DNA of 64,000 nt from Pseudomonadota bacterium. GTDB lineage: Bacteria; Pseudomonadota; Gammaproteobacteria; Burkholderiales; Rhodocyclaceae. The first letter of the stretch is position 1; the number at the start of each line of letters is the position of its first letter. Shown here piece after piece: positions 37,855 through 46,875 of this stretch. The translations under genes were made by a program, and so were the position numbers. The notes under the pieces were generated by a model. The model had not been told where the DNA came from. It worked only from the letters and a program-made list of their open reading frames with translations, and did no database searches. Where the stretch lies: assembly GCA_018262195.1 (NCBI GenBank), contig JAGTRS010000013.1, positions 1 through 64,000 of the forward strand. The letters run 5' to 3'.

Positions 37855-39902
37855 GCTGCGTTCCGCCGAGAACGAGGCGACTTTGGCGAAAGAATCGTTT
37901 TCTCAACGCTAGCATCATCTGATTTTCTAGGGCGCCCACTTTTACGGGATCCCCCTCCCCAACGAGCCCCAGTAGTAGCTTCATATCGCGCCCGCGCCTC
38001 CACCTCAGCGGCTTTCGCACTCCGTCGATGCTCAGCATCCAAGGCTCGCTTTAGTTCAACTTCTCGCTTTATTTCCTCTGAACTGAGCATCTTTTCGTGT
38101 TCGCCCATCCTGAACGGCATTTTTTGCTTGAGCTGGATAAGCTTTCCGCGAAATTCAATCCAAGCCCACATCAGATTCATGGGAAGTTGGTAACCATTCA
38201 CTTTAATGGTTTGCCCTGGATTCAGATCACGGTAGATATCCGCCTCTTCGATCTCATCGGACGAATAACACCTTGTTTCGTACCAAAACCCACCATCCCG
38301 CAATTCGTATTTCACAGGCAGCAGAAAAGCACGTGCTGCATCCTCGAATGAGATGGATATCGAGTCATTTAGCCCCTGGCGATCAAGCAATTGCCCCAAG
38401 GCATAGGGCGATGCAACTGTTTCGCTTGTTGCACGAGATCCAATAATCAGACCGCCAACGTAACTCCGATGGTTATCGAGTGCTGCGGTACAAATCTCAC
38501 GCTGTATCAGTTGAATGACATTCTTGTCACTGACAACGTAAGTTGGTGGCCCGTCGATGTGCACATCCCGTGGATGCCCTGATTCGACACTGGCTTTAGA
38601 TTGTCCGGAATACGTTGGAGCCAATTCCTTAACAGGAAATTTTATCGACATGTTTTTCAGGATCGCCGCGATCGGAGCTTTCCCGCGATCCGAAATCAAG
38701 TGGGAGGGCAAGCCTTTCAATGGGGCATCGAGTAATACACCGGCACTTAGCCCCCAAAGTTCAGCGAACTTTTCTAAGCCGATCGCAGCTGAAAACAACA
38801 TTGTTCGGTAGGCATCGGCAGTCTCGTTTTCAAAAGAAAAGCCAACACCAATTACGTTTTTAGAAGCAATACAAACCGCTCTCGCGACACACAGTCGCTT
38901 CGAGTTTTCCGCGCCTCTAGCCAACTTCGGGAGTTCGCCCAAATAGTAGGCATCCACCTCGACATCGCTAAGTAGAGTGCCGATTTCTTCGGCATAGCTT
39001 CCGATACTTCCGGCCTTAGACCGCATACGGTACTCGCCGTACAGTGAAGTGTTCGTCTGTCGAATGTCGACAATTTTGTGCCATGCATACCAAAACTTGC
39101 CATATGTATCCGGAAATGGCTTGCCTTCAGGATGATAGAACTCCCAATCCCCACGCTCGTTCATTCGGGAGCGGCACCCCCAGTCCTCCTTCAGCGCATC
39201 CTCATAGATCGCCGTCTTGGTATTGCCTAGAGCAAGCCTCGCTCGTACCGATTTTTCAATTTGAGCAGTAAACATCGCACTGGGCCAACCATAGTGCTTG
39301 CCCTTGTCGGCAGAAGGTCTTCCCCAGGGAGAATCAAAATACTGGGGGTCGGACTTATCGTAGATGCCAATATTGGGGTACTCAGGATAGAGCGCGATGA
39401 GTTTTTCACCAAAGCAAACGTAAGCGAAAAACCATTCAGCAAGCCGTGTGCGATTTTGTTTTGGCTGTGATTCCTCGGCATGCTTGTTAATGATGCTAAA
39501 TGGATTTTTTGAACGGAGTATTTCAAGCATCTTCGGCAACAGTTGAGCAATATGCCCGTATTTTTTTTCCGCCCGCTCACGGTGGGCCTTCACAGCCCCA
39601 ACCCTATTGAGATCGATTTCGTCGAGATCGCTGCCTTCGATGTTCGCTAACCAAGGCGGAAGGGACATTTGAACCTCAGCGACGACAAGACGCTTGCCAC
39701 CCAGATTGCCGGGATCAATTGCCCGAAGAAACTGATCAGATGAAATCCGATGCACTTTGACACGACGTCCCTTTGTCTGCGTCGTGAACTCTATGAGCGT
39801 CACCCAGCCCGTTTCCCGATCATTTTTTAAAAATGAATAACGATGCCCCTTCTTCAGGGTGGCAAATCCCTCGGGAGCAACAAGCTGACACCCAATATTC
39901 AC
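37851..39902 (-). CDS. tnsB: TnsB-like DDE transposase
   Basis: The 683-residue protein carries a retroviral-integrase-type core with a catalytic triad at Asp317 (EVDAYYLGELP), Asp405 (LISDRGKAPI) and Glu440 (SKASVESGH). N-terminal helical DNA-binding segments and a basic Arg/Lys-rich C-terminus fit TnsB. I chose the GTG at 39902 because it overlaps the tnsA stop as GTGA and has GGAGG upstream; a GTG at 39923 is also open. Confidence 0.92.
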   Translation of the reverse strand: MNIGCQLVAPEGFATLKKGHRYSFLKNDRETGWVTLIEFTTQTKGRRVKVHRISSDQFLRAIDPGNLGGKRLVVAEVQMSLPPWLANIEGSDLDEIDLNRVGAVKAHRERAEKKYGHIAQLLPKMLEILRSKNPFSIINKHAEESQPKQNRTRLAEWFFAYVCFGEKLIALYPEYPNIGIYDKSDPQYFDSPWGRPSADKGKHYGWPSAMFTAQIEKSVRARLALGNTKTAIYEDALKEDWGCRSRMNERGDWEFYHPEGKPFPDTYGKFWYAWHKIVDIRQTNTSLYGEYRMRSKAGSIGSYAEEIGTLLSDVEVDAYYLGELPKLARGAENSKRLCVARAVCIASKNVIGVGFSFENETADAYRTMLFSAAIGLEKFAELWGLSAGVLLDAPLKGLPSHLISDRGKAPIAAILKNMSIKFPVKELAPTYSGQSKASVESGHPRDVHIDGPPTYVVSDKNVIQLIQREICTAALDNHRSYVGGLIIGSRATSETVASPYALGQLLDRQGLNDSISISFEDAARAFLLPVKYELRDGGFWYETRCYSSDEIEEADIYRDLNPGQTIKVNGYQLPMNLMWAWIEFRGKLIQLKQKMPFRMGEHEKMLSSEEIKREVELKRALDAEHRRSAKAAEVEARARYEATTGARWGGGSRKSGRPRKSDDASVEKTILSPKSPRSRRNAA

Positions 39903-40891
39903 AGTGCCTCCCTCGCAAACCACACCGCATACCGCTCAAAGGGAGATTCTCGTTCAGGAAACAAAGGGAGGTTATCGGTAACCGCTTGGAACAAGTCCAC
40001 GAGAAGGCAGCGGGAAAATATACCTTTCTTCAAGACCCACTTGGCGTCATAAACAGAGGTCTTGAATTTTTTCGCACCATCATTTGCCAGATCGAACTGA
40101 ATGCGAATCTTAGGAATTTGTTCTCGATACCAGGCCAGCATCTCTTTTTCGATGCTCAAGGTTGCAATGCTTTCCGGATTTCTCGCCCACCAGTAGTGCA
40201 ATGTTTGGAGATTGATCCTAAGTTCACGATCAATCATCGACGGCACAAGTGCATGCGTCTGAATATTTCCATCCAAGTAGCAACGCTTCTCGATTTCGAA
40301 CCTGATTTGCGCAGACTCTTTGTCCTCGTCAGAGGGGGGCTTATTGCGGTTTTTGAAAGTCCGCTCAAAATCCTGCATGGTTTTCTTGATTGTCCAGTTC
40401 TTGCAATAGGGACCTCTGAGGTCTGACAGAACAAGCAAAACATCGCCAACGTATGGGTACGGTAAAAGTTGATTCGGGCTTATCGGATGATCGCGCGGCG
40501 CTCGGACCATCGGATGGCGGTTCAGAACGCCCATTTCGTCGGCGATTGCCAAAGTGCCGCGCATCGGTGGCAAAACAAGTCCCTCCGCCCTCGGATGCCC
40601 AGTCAATAGGTGAGGAGCAGAATTGAAGGGAAGCATTTTTTGCTCAAGCAATTCCGATAGCCAAGTGCAATGCAAGGCAAGAAGTATGAAAGGACGTTCG
40701 GTTAGAGCCTGGGCTTGTATGTAGCGAGCAACGAGTGGCCAAAAAACTTCCGACGGCCTCGTTACCTTTGGCGTATCTGGATCGCTAAGAAAGTGCGAAG
40801 GCAAATAGTCGGCGCCCCATTTTGGCAATCCTGCTTGCCGGCCAAGGATGCGAAGAAGGCTGGTGTAGCTTGGGTTTGGTCCAAATCCCAT
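39899..40891 (-). CDS. tnsA: TnsA-like heteromeric transposase endonuclease
   Basis: The 330-residue protein lies directly before tnsB. A segment around residues 150-169 (YVGDVLLVLSD, then NWTIKK) resembles the D...xK core of TnsA nucleases, with Asp150 and Lys169 as candidates. The usual Gln before that Lys is Thr here, so activity is not certain. TnsA cuts the 5' ends to give cut-and-paste movement. A winged-helix-like C-terminal half fits the TnsA C-domain. Confidence 0.75.
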   Translation of the reverse strand: MGFGPNPSYTSLLRILGRQAGLPKWGADYLPSHFLSDPDTPKVTRPSEVFWPLVARYIQAQALTERPFILLALHCTWLSELLEQKMLPFNSAPHLLTGHPRAEGLVLPPMRGTLAIADEMGVLNRHPMVRAPRDHPISPNQLLPYPYVGDVLLVLSDLRGPYCKNWTIKKTMQDFERTFKNRNKPPSDEDKESAQIRFEIEKRCYLDGNIQTHALVPSMIDRELRINLQTLHYWWARNPESIATLSIEKEMLAWYREQIPKIRIQFDLANDGAKKFKTSVYDAKWVLKKGIFSRCLLVDLFQAVTDNLPLFPERESPFERYAVWFAREAL

Positions 40892-40896
40892 GCGTA

Positions 40897-41181
40897 CTAA
40901 ATGCCTATTACATTCAATCGCATACCGGTATGCCGAGCCTTATTTGCCAGTGCACGCGACGTTATTCCCAGATTGGGACTACATTTCTGTCCGTTAGACG
41001 TGGAAACATGGTGGGGTTGGCCCTGGTCGCCACGCGTTTGTCCTGCACGCGAGACGTAGATCGCATCCGGCTGTAAAACAGCGTGGCTAGCCCAGTCTGA
41101 TGGCGTGCCCCCCTCACCAAAAAACAGCTTGGGAATATCAGCCATCGATCCTGGATTCGGAAACGTCAACTTTGCGCTCAT
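40897..41181 (-). CDS. Unknown small protein upstream of tnsA
   Basis: The 94-residue frame ends 5 bp before tnsA and starts 74 bp from the divergent XRE gene, so it fills the promoter-proximal position of the tns operon. It has no membrane helix and no family I recognise. The ribosome-binding site is weak. It may be a real small transposon gene or a chance frame. Confidence 0.45.
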   Translation of the reverse strand: MSAKLTFPNPGSMADIPKLFFGEGGTPSDWASHAVLQPDAIYVSRAGQTRGDQGQPHHVSTSNGQKCSPNLGITSRALANKARHTGMRLNVIGI

Positions 41182-41255
41182 TAGATTCTGGACTTCAAAA
41201 CGATTTTATGGAAAGTTATAACCGTTAATGCAAACCGTCAACTACAATTCCGACC

Positions 41256-41669
41256 ATGAGTAAAGAAATCCGACCTTACGCAAGCCGACTCCGTAGCGAG
41301 CGCTCTCGGCTGGGCATGTCACAAGTACAGCTAGCCCTTGCCGGCGGACTATCAAAAGCAACCCAGGTTGCCTATGAAGCAGATACCCACGTTCCGGACC
41401 TCGAATATCTGGATCGAATTGCCACCGCTGGGGCCGACAAAATCTATCTGTGCACAGGCGTCGCCGAAGCAGAATTCGTCGCCCAAAAATTTGACTGGGG
41501 ACTACATAACGACATTGTTTTGGCGATTCACGAGTGGGCGGAAGAGCATGACGTCAGGGTGCCTCCTGCCAAGCTGACCGATTTGATCCACCTGCTTTAC
41601 GATGAATTTGTTCGAACGGGAACCGTAGAGCCCGAAGTGCTTGCCCGAGCCTTGCGCTTGGTCGCTTAG
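41256..41669 (+). CDS. XRE-family transcriptional regulator
   Basis: The 137-residue protein has an N-terminal helix-turn-helix (SRLRSERSRLGMSQVQLALAGGLSKATQVAYEADTHVPDLEYLDRI region; quoted in short form: LGMSQVQLALAGG). It is divergent from the tns operon and probably represses it, as XRE regulators do in several Tn7-like elements. The C-terminal half is helical and may dimerise or sense. Confidence 0.82.
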   Translation: MSKEIRPYASRLRSERSRLGMSQVQLALAGGLSKATQVAYEADTHVPDLEYLDRIATAGADKIYLCTGVAEAEFVAQKFDWGLHNDIVLAIHEWAEEHDVRVPPAKLTDLIHLLYDEFVRTGTVEPEVLARALRLVA

Positions 41670-41684
41670 TTTTTGGAGGCAGCC

Positions 41685-41966
41685 GTGAACGAGAATGAAT
41701 CAAGGATCTCCAAACTGAAATCCAGGATGGACTCTCTAGTAGATCCCCGCACTTTTGAAAAAAAGCCTTCTGGGAACCCGTCGCACGGAGACGAGCGAGC
41801 CAAGACGTTTGGAAAATCGATGCTAATCATCGCCGTATTTATCTTGGCTGCCGGGCAGTATTTGCCCGTGAGCGATGTACCGGGTAGAACGATTTTCCTC
41901 ATAGCGGCTATCGCACATCTATGCGTTGGCGGATATTTTATTGGCCGTTCAAATCGCGACAAATAG
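41685..41966 (+). CDS. Small two-helix membrane protein
   Basis: The 93-residue protein has a charged N-terminal half and two hydrophobic helices (about residues 47-62 and 68-86). The GTG at 41685 has a GGAGG ribosome-binding site 5 bp upstream. It sits between the XRE gene and tniQ on the same strand. Its function is unknown. Confidence 0.65.
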   Translation: MNENESRISKLKSRMDSLVDPRTFEKKPSGNPSHGDERAKTFGKSMLIIAVFILAAGQYLPVSDVPGRTIFLIAAIAHLCVGGYFIGRSNRDK

Positions 41967-42005
41967 CGTTACGCCAGTCAACAAGTTCGGAAAACTTTCA
42001 CTACC

Positions 42006-43520
42006 ATGGGAACACCCAATCGAGGTCTGTTTCCTTCTGACAAACTCCTACTGCCGCCCATTCGGGAAGGTGAGACTTTATATAGCTGGTGCGCCCATTA
42101 CCACGTATTAACGAGTAACTCTCGCTCCGTTCAGACCAGCCGGCAGCTGTTTGGACATCCATCTGCCGCTTTACGGCCAGACTTTCCCATTTGCCTGAAC
42201 GCATTGGTTGATCGGACTGGTGAAAGCTTAGGTACCAGCCGAGAAATTATTTTCCGGCGAACACCATTCGGTATCTTTGCCAGATTTCTGGCCCCTCAAC
42301 GAATCGAAGCTGCAATCGAGTCAATGACTCATGGCAGCACAACTCCGATCCCTCAGTCGCTCGGTCTAACTGCCAGCGGCCTTGGGCCGCCAGCAGTGCT
42401 TAAGGCATGTCCGAAATGTATAGAGATTGATTTCACCGAGACGGGTACATCACGCTGGATTTTGGAGCATCAACTCCCCGGTGTTTCTCTTTGCAGCACA
42501 CATCGCTGCTTGCTACGCGTAGCAACAAACGAAGCTCATGCGCGGGCGCGTAAGGAGTTTTGCCAACCACACAGATTTAGGAGAGCTGATTGGCAAGAAA
42601 ATCCGTTTCTCTTGGACAAAGATCTTGAAACTCTTCAAACCTTGTCTGCTTGGTCCTGCGCTCTCGCACTTCGCGACGACCAAGTAGATACGGCATTCAA
42701 TAGCAAGGCGGTACAGGATATATGCCACCTTAGGGCCTTAAACCGCGGGTGGATTTGTATGGATGGCACGTTACGCTTTAAGCAAATCCGCGATGTTTTT
42801 CTAGCAAGCCACGGGCGCTTATCAAATGTTCCAACCCTGCGTTTTATCGAGGATCTTCGCAAAGACAGCGGAGGTTTTCTGGGATTGCTCATGCGCCGAT
42901 ATGAAGGATTCCACCATCCCCTCATGTACTTGGTGCTGCTGACTTTCCTCTTCGAATCGCTGGATGATTTCATGAGCGCCTACAACGACGCATTGGTTTG
43001 CTCTCAGAACGAGCGAAGGAAGCCTCTTACATACAAACGAGATGCCGTAATCCAATCAATTGCCATGAAGATCGGCGATGGCGGTATGTCGGTTAATCGC
43101 GCTTCTGATGCATTGGGGCTACCTGTTGGCCAAGCAATTTCATACCTCAAAGAAAATGGAATAAGTTACAAAAGGCGTCCGCATATCGTTGGTACCGCCA
43201 AGGAAATTGCTCTGATTGATCATCTTCAGCGCGGTGACGACCCCAATGTCGTTGCAGCAGAACTATCTATCCGTCGTGGATATATCAAGGACTATCTGGC
43301 ATCAAGACCGGAATTGCGGAAGCAATTCGAATCGAAATGCCTAGAACGTCGCCGACAAGAATATCGGACAAAATTTTTGAAGGTACTTGCGGACAATCCC
43401 TCGCTACCGATTAAACGAATTCGCCAAGAAACAAACAGCGGCTTTCAGTGGCTTTATTACAATGATCGAGAGTGGCTTGAAGAGAGCCTGCCTGGTCTTT
43501 GGCACAGACCCAAGACGTAA
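42006..43520 (+). CDS. TnsD/TniQ-family target-selection protein (first)
   Basis: The 504-residue protein opens with the TniQ-type sequence LPPIREGETLYSWCAHYH. Zinc-binding positions are visible in LKACPKCIEID and LPGVSLCSTHRCLL. Long C-terminal helix-turn-helix segments (DGGMSVNRASDALGLPVGQAISYL) resemble TnsD DNA-binding repeats. It probably recognises a fixed chromosomal site for insertion. It lies convergent to a second TniQ gene. Confidence 0.87.
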   Translation: MGTPNRGLFPSDKLLLPPIREGETLYSWCAHYHVLTSNSRSVQTSRQLFGHPSAALRPDFPICLNALVDRTGESLGTSREIIFRRTPFGIFARFLAPQRIEAAIESMTHGSTTPIPQSLGLTASGLGPPAVLKACPKCIEIDFTETGTSRWILEHQLPGVSLCSTHRCLLRVATNEAHARARKEFCQPHRFRRADWQENPFLLDKDLETLQTLSAWSCALALRDDQVDTAFNSKAVQDICHLRALNRGWICMDGTLRFKQIRDVFLASHGRLSNVPTLRFIEDLRKDSGGFLGLLMRRYEGFHHPLMYLVLLTFLFESLDDFMSAYNDALVCSQNERRKPLTYKRDAVIQSIAMKIGDGGMSVNRASDALGLPVGQAISYLKENGISYKRRPHIVGTAKEIALIDHLQRGDDPNVVAAELSIRRGYIKDYLASRPELRKQFESKCLERRRQEYRTKFLKVLADNPSLPIKRIRQETNSGFQWLYYNDREWLEESLPGLWHRPKT

Positions 43521-43592
43521 TTCCCGGCAGCACGAAGTCATACGTTTCCGAGCTCATCGCATCACTGAATCTAACGTGGACCACACCGACAT

Positions 43593-44669
43593 TCAGGCCA
43601 AAAGCAATTGCCGCTCACTTTGGAAGGCATGAAGCTGTTGCCCTGTAGACTTGTGAAGACGTTGTTCGGCCGTAACAGCAGACACCGATTGCCGATACTC
43701 ACCAATGGAATCAAAAAGTGCTGCGACAACAATGCAATTGGAAATTGGGGCAGCGTTACCAAACCAGCCCTGAATCAACGACTTTTGCCACGTGTCAGAA
43801 GTCAGATGAAATGAATCAAGACGCTGTCGTCCAAAATTAGCGCTAATGCAATTCAACAAGTGATCTCGAACATCAAGCATCGTGCTTCCAGTCAATTCTT
43901 CAATTCTGGCCTCCACAACTGCCAGACGCGTTGCCTCATCCAATACGGGGAAGCTTCCATCCAAACACGCAGCGACGACTTCTACGTAACTGGTGATAAA
44001 TTTAGCAGCTTGGCTAGAGAGAAACTCACTCTCGCAAGGGCGAAGTAGCGAACTACATGCGTGACAGTGCCTATTAGGCAATGCAGCAAAGTCCATAGAT
44101 GCACCACAGGTCTGACACTTCGTAACCAATTGACTTCCATGGCGAGGGCAGACTCGTACACCAATCACTTGGTGAACTCTTCGGTAATAGGCGATACCAA
44201 TCCCTTCGTCTGCAATGTCCTCCTCTATGCAGTCGAGACAAGCTGCTGGAGTTTGACGAGTCGTCCTAGCTTTGGCCCCAATCAGCCGTAAGAACCCCCA
44301 TCCAGGCGCATTGTTTGCCAAAACAATAGCTTCTCTGAAAAGGCTGGAATCAACAAAGGGGCGATAAAAAGACAACATGGTGTGCTTTTCGGCCAGATCA
44401 GTGATCGGCTCACCATCAGAACTCGCCAACAGCCGCTCCAATCGGCCAAGTCCCCCATGCAAACCAAAATCAATTAGCGAATAATCAGTAACACCGAATA
44501 GCTCACCCGCCAGCCTAGAGCGACTCGAAGTTGCCGTTAGCAACCCGATGCGCGTTAAATAGCTAAAAGTAGGCTCGTCAGGAAAGAGGCGCACTCGCGT
44601 TATCGGCGTTTTCGAAGGCGACCAGTTCGTTGAGATAGAGCAGCTATCACTTATCGCCTGTTGGTGCAT
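43593..44669 (-). CDS. TniQ-family protein (second)
   Basis: The 358-residue protein has RLFPDEPTFSYLTRIGLL near its start. Four paired Cys/His zinc motifs are visible: PAACLDCIEED, RVCPRHGSQL, TKCQTCGAS and RHCHACSSLL. It is shorter than the first TniQ and lacks the long C-terminal DNA-binding array. Two TniQ proteins in one element suggest two target pathways, one site-specific and one unknown. The ATG at 44669 has GGAGG upstream and overlaps the XRE gene by 19 bp. Confidence 0.83.
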   Translation of the reverse strand: MHQQAISDSCSISTNWSPSKTPITRVRLFPDEPTFSYLTRIGLLTATSSRSRLAGELFGVTDYSLIDFGLHGGLGRLERLLASSDGEPITDLAEKHTMLSFYRPFVDSSLFREAIVLANNAPGWGFLRLIGAKARTTRQTPAACLDCIEEDIADEGIGIAYYRRVHQVIGVRVCPRHGSQLVTKCQTCGASMDFAALPNRHCHACSSLLRPCESEFLSSQAAKFITSYVEVVAACLDGSFPVLDEATRLAVVEARIEELTGSTMLDVRDHLLNCISANFGRQRLDSFHLTSDTWQKSLIQGWFGNAAPISNCIVVAALFDSIGEYRQSVSAVTAEQRLHKSTGQQLHAFQSERQLLLA

Positions 44670-44992
44670 GCCAGCCTCCAAGCACGAAGGCCCGCCACGA
44701 TCTGCCTGAGTGCAGCATCTTCTTCGACGCTTTTACCCGTTAGTTCGAGAAGCGCGTCCATGGAGTTCCCAATTGAGGACTCCTCACTCTCTCCCTGCGT
44801 CCCCAGAGAATCTGCATATTTGCATAGCTTCAGGACATTTTGTGACGCTCGGCGAACATGGCCAGAAATGATTCTACTAATCTGCGACTGATGAACCCCA
44901 GTCGCATCGGCAAGATCTGTCTGGCGAATTTTCCTAGATTTCAGAAGCTTAGATAGCTTAGCAAGGAGTTCAATTTGGTGAGCAGTAAGCAT
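44651..44992 (-). CDS. XRE-family regulator upstream of second tniQ
   Basis: The 113-residue helix-turn-helix protein has an RQTDLADATGVHQSQISRIISG motif (shown in part as QTDLADATGVHQSQ). It is co-translated with the second tniQ. Palindromes 27-51 bp before its start are a likely autoregulatory operator. Confidence 0.83.
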   Translation of the reverse strand: MLTAHQIELLAKLSKLLKSRKIRQTDLADATGVHQSQISRIISGHVRRASQNVLKLCKYADSLGTQGESEESSIGNSMDALLELTGKSVEEDAALRQIVAGLRAWRLACTNRR

Positions 44993-45286
44993 TGGTAGGC
45001 ATTATCAATCCCAATCCCTGCATATTATGCAAATTTATATGCAAAACCAAGCCCAATAATCACCCCTGCTCCACCGTCTTCATCTTTTTCAGCAAGCAGT
45101 TCCGTATCTTCACCAAGACCTATCACCGCGAGAGCCCCTACCAGCTACGGATGCCATGACCGGCATTGTTATAGTTTGGTCGAAAGCACTGCACATTTTT
45201 GTGTGCTCGCGATGAAGAAAAGCTTTTAAATCGACGGTCAATAAAAAAGATAAAAATCTTTACCTGGCAGCCGTTATCATTTCGGC
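44993..45286. other. Gap between the Tn7-like core and the defence island
   Basis: No complete gene is seen. It holds the operator-like palindromes at 45019-45043 and a more GC-rich stretch (45080-45160). That stretch translates to a SKQFRIFTKTYHRESPYQL-like tail ending at a TGA, possibly a gene remnant. The promoter of the CARF activator must lie in the last 100 bp. Confidence 0.45.
45019..45043 (-). promoter_or_regulatory. Palindromic operator candidate for the XRE regulator
   Basis: TGCATATTATGCA (45019-45031) is a perfect palindrome with a one-base centre. The sequence then continues to a further ATATGCA arm at 45037-45043. The position just upstream of the XRE start fits autorepression. 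Confidence 0.6.
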
Positions 45287-46810
45287 ATGAACCCTAAACG
45301 ATGGCTTGTCTCTTGGATCGGAAAAACAGACCATGACTGCGCAGAGGGGCGGAATGGTGGTGATTTAGGGCCAATTGCGTCAGCGATTAAGGCTCTCCCT
45401 TCCTTTGACCGCATTTATCTCCTTACGAACTACGAGTATGAGCGCAGTAAGAAATACTGCGATTGGCTGGAGTCGACTACTAACTGCGTCGAGGCAGACC
45501 TCTATAGCATTGATCTAAGTAGTCCAATCGATTACGCAGACATCTACGAAAAAGTCTGCGCTGAGCTTAAGCAGGCTCGACTTCCAAGTGACGATGTTGA
45601 ATTGACGTTCCACTTGAGTCCTGGAACGCCGGCAATGGCAGCGATCTGGATCATTTTGGCAAAGACGCGTTTCCCCGCAAAACTGATTCAGACATCCAAA
45701 GAGCAGGGATGCCAGCAGGTAGATTTCTTCTTCGACTTGGCAAATGAGTTTCTGCCAGAGTTTCTCCAGCGCTCAAGTGATCGAATCAAGCGCTTGAGTG
45801 ACTCACATTCTGAGACCGCACCTGAGTTCAACAAGATAATTTTTCGTTGCGCTGAAATGGCCGAGCAGGTCTCGTTGGCACGAAAAATTGCTGCCCATGA
45901 TGTGCCCGTATTGATCCTTGGCGAGACTGGGACGGGCAAAGAGCTCTTTGCCGAAGCAATTCACGCTGCGAGCGATAGAAAAGACAAGCCGTTTATTGCA
46001 GTCAATTGCGGAGCGATTCCGAGAGAGTTGGCCAATTCAGAACTATTCGGCCATAAGAAGGGGGCTTTTACCGGGGCTGACTCAAATCGCCTGGGGCACT
46101 TTCGAGAGGCCGAAGGGGGAACGCTATTCCTTGACGAAATTGGCGACCTTCCTCTCGAATCACAGGTTCGGCTGTTACGCGCATTACAACAGCAAGAAAT
46201 TACCCCCGTTGGTGAATCGAAATCGATTAAAACGAATGTGCGCATTCTCGCTGCGACCCATCGCAGTCTTGGACAGGATGTCGCTGCTGGCCGTTTTCGT
46301 GAAGACCTTTTCCATCGTATCGCTGTCGGCATCATCAACCTACCAGCGTTACGGCATAGAGGAGATGATATCGATCTCCTCATTGGGCGTTTCCTATCCA
46401 AAGTAAATGCCGATGCCGCAGGCAAGCCAGAGGCGCAATATAAAGAATTTTCTGAAGAAGCTAAAAATCTTCTTCTCGCTTATCCTTGGCCAGGTAATGT
46501 GCGGGAGCTTTACCACACGATCCTGCGTGCTGCGATCTGGTCATCTGGCTCTGTGATTGAGGCCAATGATGTTGAGCGATCGCTTCTCACAATTAGACAA
46601 AGTGGTGATGGACTTCTGGATAGACCCCTTGGCAATGGCTTTGATTTGCAAGACGTTCTGGATGATGTCTCTCGCAGATACATAACAAAAGCGTATGCGG
46701 CGAGCGGCGGGAAGAAGAAGCGTGCCGCGGAGTTGTTGGGGTTCTCCAACTATCAAACGCTGGGAAATTGGGCCGAAAGACTCGGTGTCGGAATCGACGA
46801 AAACGACTAA
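45287..46810 (+). CDS. Sigma-54-dependent activator with CARF-like sensor domain (RtcR-like)
   Basis: The 507-residue protein has three parts. The N-terminal domain (1-165) has a Rossmann-like pattern and an HLSPGTPAM motif (109-117) that resembles the ligand-binding loop of CARF domains, which sense cyclic oligonucleotides. An AAA+ domain follows with Walker A GETGTGKE (212-219), the sigma-54 contact loop GAFTGAD (259-265) and Walker B FLDE (281-284). A Fis-type helix-turn-helix ends the protein (about 465-507). RtcR has the same layout but controls RNA repair; here the neighbours are defence genes. It likely activates the sigma-54 promoters before hsdR and thsB. Confidence 0.87.
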   Translation: MNPKRWLVSWIGKTDHDCAEGRNGGDLGPIASAIKALPSFDRIYLLTNYEYERSKKYCDWLESTTNCVEADLYSIDLSSPIDYADIYEKVCAELKQARLPSDDVELTFHLSPGTPAMAAIWIILAKTRFPAKLIQTSKEQGCQQVDFFFDLANEFLPEFLQRSSDRIKRLSDSHSETAPEFNKIIFRCAEMAEQVSLARKIAAHDVPVLILGETGTGKELFAEAIHAASDRKDKPFIAVNCGAIPRELANSELFGHKKGAFTGADSNRLGHFREAEGGTLFLDEIGDLPLESQVRLLRALQQQEITPVGESKSIKTNVRILAATHRSLGQDVAAGRFREDLFHRIAVGIINLPALRHRGDDIDLLIGRFLSKVNADAAGKPEAQYKEFSEEAKNLLLAYPWPGNVRELYHTILRAAIWSSGSVIEANDVERSLLTIRQSGDGLLDRPLGNGFDLQDVLDDVSRRYITKAYAASGGKKKRAAELLGFSNYQTLGNWAERLGVGIDEND

Positions 46811-46819
46811 TAAGGGAGC

Positions 46820-46834
46820 TGGCATGGTTATCGC
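46820..46834 (+). promoter_or_regulatory. Sigma-54-type promoter candidate before hsdR
   Basis: TGGCATG-N4-TCGC has GG at 46821-46822 and GC at 46833-46834, exactly the -24/-12 spacing. It ends 41 bp before the hsdR start and lies directly after the sigma-54 activator gene. The -12 box differs from TTGC at one base. Confidence 0.6.
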
Positions 46835-46875
46835 GGATAGGTGAGCCAACATATCCGCTGCAAAGACCACCAGAA

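Noticed and set aside
45055-45159. Short frame ending in SKQFRIFTKTYHRESPYQL, vaguely like an AraC-family C-terminus
   Set aside because: It is too short and has no start or matching upstream part; it is noted only as a possible remnant within the gap feature.
45260-45286. TGGCAGC near the activator start as a sigma-54 promoter
   Set aside because: There is no GC at the -12 position with correct spacing.
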